From assembly GCA_024509875.1 (NCBI GenBank), contig JAMPIV010016259.1:62001-126000 (forward strand): a DNA stretch of 64,000 bases, read 5' to 3'. Positions within the stretch are counted from its first letter, which is position 1; each line of letters starts with the position of its first letter. Both the position numbers and the translations under genes were made by a program. Origin of the DNA: Oreohelix idahoensis. Lineage: Eukaryota; Mollusca; Gastropoda; Stylommatophora; Oreohelicidae. The notes under the pieces are model-generated. The model did no database searches. It saw only the letters and a program-made list of their open reading frames with translations, and had not been told where the DNA came from. Shown here in pieces: positions 61,773 to 64,000 of this stretch.

Positions 61773-62829
61773 TTATCGCCCGCCGCTTATCGAGTGTTTT
61801 CAGGTCGGAGGGAGTTATGCAACTCTTCCCGTCCCTTGCTCGCCCCGGCAGTCAGCGTACGATGTTAACTATTATTTAATTATCCATATGCGCACTTACA
61901 AAAAGTATCGCCTGTCGTTAATAGCTATTAAATTGGTCGGCGTCTGATAGGTTAGTCGTATGATATTAAATAATAGGCACTTATAATAAATACGCACAAT
62001 GAAATAAAACGTGAATTCTTTTCTGTCACTATCAGTCGTGTCTAGCATTTAAATCAGTCAACTAAAACCGTCTTTTCTTGTGTGAGAAAGCGTTTGGTGA
62101 AAATTAACATTATAACTGAACATCTGGTATGAAATAGCTACGCGTTATTTTATTTCACTAGTTTTACCAGCTAGAAAATCTAAGTGAATTATAATGGTAC
62201 GCTAACACTTTTAAACACGTAAGCACTAATTTCTATTACCAAAAAATCAAAATGAAAATCCCCACGAAAGCTATTAACACATTTAGCGAAATGATTCTAG
62301 AACTGCATGCTTAGACTATCCAAAAATTCTGAGTGACAACTGATAGCAGGTTTAAGAAAACACAGTTTATATATCATTATGTTTCTCTGATCTATAGATG
62401 ATGTTACTGTTCGCACTATTGTGTGAGTAACGGAGAATCAGAAACATGAGTTCCCCAGATAAAAGTTTACGGTCGGCCTTTCTCGGGCGTTCGACCGCCA
62501 TCAAAGACTTATATCCGTGTAACGGGGTTCTCGAAGATTTTTGCCCGTGAATCGACATCAAAGCGCACTCGAGAAAATCCTGGATCTCCCCTCGTGGACT
62601 TCAAAGAATCTTTGTTTTTCACGTGCAGTTTGTCAGGTATCGTATGATTGACAGATAAGCTCGCGTGAGAAAACTAGGTAAACAAACCTGATTCGCTCCC
62701 TGTTATGACTGACAGGTCATGTAGTTTGTAAACATTGCGTTAGCTCGTGTTCACAGAAAAAGAGGTGGGACGAAAAGTACGCTTGTGTAAGTAAAACACA
62801 GGTAGAAAAAATGCTTGGTTTTGCTAGCA
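61773..62829. other. No recognised feature
   Basis: AT-rich sequence with a somewhat GC-richer start (61775-61860). Open frames are short and have no domain I recognise. Confidence 0.5.
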
Positions 62830-63262
62830 AATCATAGAACGCTACGATGTTACAAGCCTTTCAGATTACTGTAGGCTCTCTTTCCATTATACGTCACACT
62901 GGTCTTCTAGAGGCTCTGCATAGAATGGATCAGAGGTGCTGGAATGTTCTTCCTTTCCAAGCAGTCCGAAAGTTTGCTCCAGGGAACTTTGCTAAACGCC
63001 TTCTCCAGATCAAAGAAACAAAGATGCATCACACATTTATACCGAATGACCTTTTCACTGAGCTGCCTCAGTGTCAAGATAAGGTATCGAGTACTTCGGT
63101 TTTCTAGAAAGCCACACTGGACCCCATCTATCCGTGGTTCAGCCAGGCATCCGAGTCTATGCTGCAGGATTCTAGCGTAAATTTTACCAGGGACACTGAG
63201 AAAAGATATGCCTCTATGATTTCCACATTGTCGATTGTCACCCTTTTATGGGTGTATAATGG
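62830..63262 (-). mobile_element. RTE-like LINE reverse transcriptase fragment
   Basis: On the minus strand, translation gives CGNHRGISFLSVPGKIYARI, then QCGFLENRST and FFDLEKAFSKVPW. These are the N-terminal RT blocks through motif A. The fragment is cut at both ends, has no endonuclease and no motif C, and differs from the two larger RTE-like copies. Confidence 0.8.
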
Positions 63263-63269
63263 CAATCTC

Positions 63270-64000
63270 CCTTCTTCTTCTTGCGATCGCATCTTTGATG
63301 ATTACACCGTCAGACGAGTTCTCATGATGAATTCGACTGTTGTTTGAAGTTCCTCTTTAACTCCATATAGCTTTGAGTTTAGTGTTGAGTCATTGGGCCA
63401 GTATATCTTTCTTAACTGGTCATACAGAGGACAGTCCTGTAGAACATGCTCAGCAGTTTGTTCGTTTAATCCACATGTGCACAGTGGTGAAGCAGACAAT
63501 CGTAGCTTGTGCATGTGTTTATTCAGTTTGTTATGCCCTGTCCTGAGTCGAAAAATAGTTATCTGTCCCTGCCGGTCAAGAGTGTGATAGTCGTCTTTGG
63601 GTTGGTTCTGTTCTCTTCTGATAGTCTGGATAGCTCTCTTTTTCTCAAAGTATGTGACTTCATTATCTTCTTGTTCACATTCTCCTCCCTTTTTGGCAAG
63701 TTTATCTGCCTTTTCATTTCCGGGTACACCACAATGAGATGGTACCCACTGAAGTATGGTTCTCTTTTTGGCAGCTACCTTGTTTAGTTCATTTCTCAGA
63801 TGCGGGAGTTTACCACCCTTGAGAGCTTGCAGGACAGACAGTGCATCTGTGAGGATGACTACCTGGTGGCAGTCAGAGTTGGTGTTATAAATCATATTTG
63901 CAGCTTGCTCTAGAGCTTGAACCTCAGCTGTATAGTTGGAACAGAATTTACCAGTGGGAATGTGCCTAGTCTCATAGTGGTTGTCAGGATATGAGATAAA
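63270..64000 (-). mobile_element. LINE 3' end with RNase H, 5' part outside window
   Basis: The 3' end of a minus-strand LINE with a stop at 63302 and a short UTR ending in an AAGAAGAAG tail (63276-63287). The 5' side continues past the window edge. It lies immediately next to the RT fragment at 62830-63262, so one probably inserted beside or into the other. Confidence 0.82.
63302..64000 (-). CDS. LINE polyprotein C-terminus: RNase H and zinc-knuckle-like tail (partial)
   Basis: RNase H removes the RNA strand during LINE replication. Visible: TAEVQALEQA (catalytic Glu block, ~63910-63940), VILTDALSVLQAL (Asp), and WVPSHCGVPGNEKADKLAKK (His and Asp). A C-terminal region with a Cys/His motif follows (CTCGLNEQTAEHVLQDC) and ends TTVEFIMRTRLTV. 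The first catalytic Asp lies beyond the window edge. The frame is open throughout this part, so it is better preserved than E5, a LINE of similar layout but different sequence. Confidence 0.85.
   Translation of the reverse strand, partial: FISYPDNHYETRHIPTGKFCSNYTAEVQALEQAANMIYNTNSDCHQVVILTDALSVLQALKGGKLPHLRNELNKVAAKKRTILQWVPSHCGVPGNEKADKLAKKGGECEQEDNEVTYFEKKRAIQTIRREQNQPKDDYHTLDRQGQITIFRLRTGHNKLNKHMHKLRLSASPLCTCGLNEQTAEHVLQDCPLYDQLRKIYWPNDSTLNSKLYGVKEELQTTVEFIMRTRLTV

Noticed and set aside
62367..62561. 64-residue minus-strand frame
   Set aside because: Short, with no domain, neighbour or repeat context to support it.
1..64000. CRISPR array, bacterial operons or phage
   Set aside because: No regular direct repeat with unique spacers, no ribosome-binding-site-spaced gene runs, and every recognised gene belongs to eukaryotic transposons.

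Overview
This is nuclear DNA of an invertebrate animal, and almost all of it is transposable elements. I found no host gene, rRNA or complete tRNA. The evidence for a eukaryote is the set of Ty3/gypsy LTR retrotransposons, RTE-like and RNase H-bearing LINEs, a tRNA-derived SINE, hAT-type MITEs, a Tigger/pogo transposon and a Tc1/mariner-superfamily transposon, plus AT-rich spacers and CT, poly-G and minisatellite repeats. The mixture suggests a mollusc or another lophotrochozoan; that is inference.

Left part (1-26 kb). A 5'-cut RTE-like LINE (1-2713) is followed by anonymous DNA with a (CT)n microsatellite. A minus-strand Ty3/gypsy element (E1, 5082-14237, TSD GTAGC) has decayed gag and protease, no integrase/RT/RNase H, and a 2.45-kb solo LTR (8332-10783, TSD CCTTG) between gag and protease. 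Next come a LINE 3' end, a SINE, an intact Sailor-like transposon with a long D-to-E spacing (16103-18290), two short hAT-type MITEs (18664-18811 and 23029-23227), a 45-bp minisatellite and several LINE fragments, four of them with clear target site duplications.

Central nest (25.5-61.8 kb). A degenerate minus-strand LINE with a C-terminal RNase H (E5) is split by a 34-kb composite. The outer layer is a plus-strand Ty3/gypsy element (E4, 26596-60548, TSD TCTAT). Four elements landed in E4: a second gypsy element E2 in its 5' LTR (28006-36714, TSD ACGAC); a third, E3, on the minus strand in its integrase region (40569-50939, TSD ATATT); an RTE-like LINE in its integrase C-terminal module (51077-53948, TSD ATCTAGAACTA); and a Tigger transposon in its RNase H (55334-57699, TSD TA). 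Every junction is visible at base level, so the order of events can be read.

E2, E3 and E4 all place integrase before reverse transcriptase, the order known from Gmr1-like Ty3/gypsy elements. Their Gag proteins have an N-terminal coiled coil and a capsid segment resembling the SCAN domain. E2 is the best preserved, with one in-frame TAG between gag and pol. E3 has one +1 frame break inside the integrase zinc finger. E4 has a TGA in place of the protease DTG glycine, lacks the integrase catalytic core and carries several frameshifts.

Right end (61.8-64 kb): anonymous sequence, an RTE-like RT fragment and the RNase H end of another LINE running off the window. The window reads as a nested accumulation of insertions over time, with no functional operon or host locus visible.
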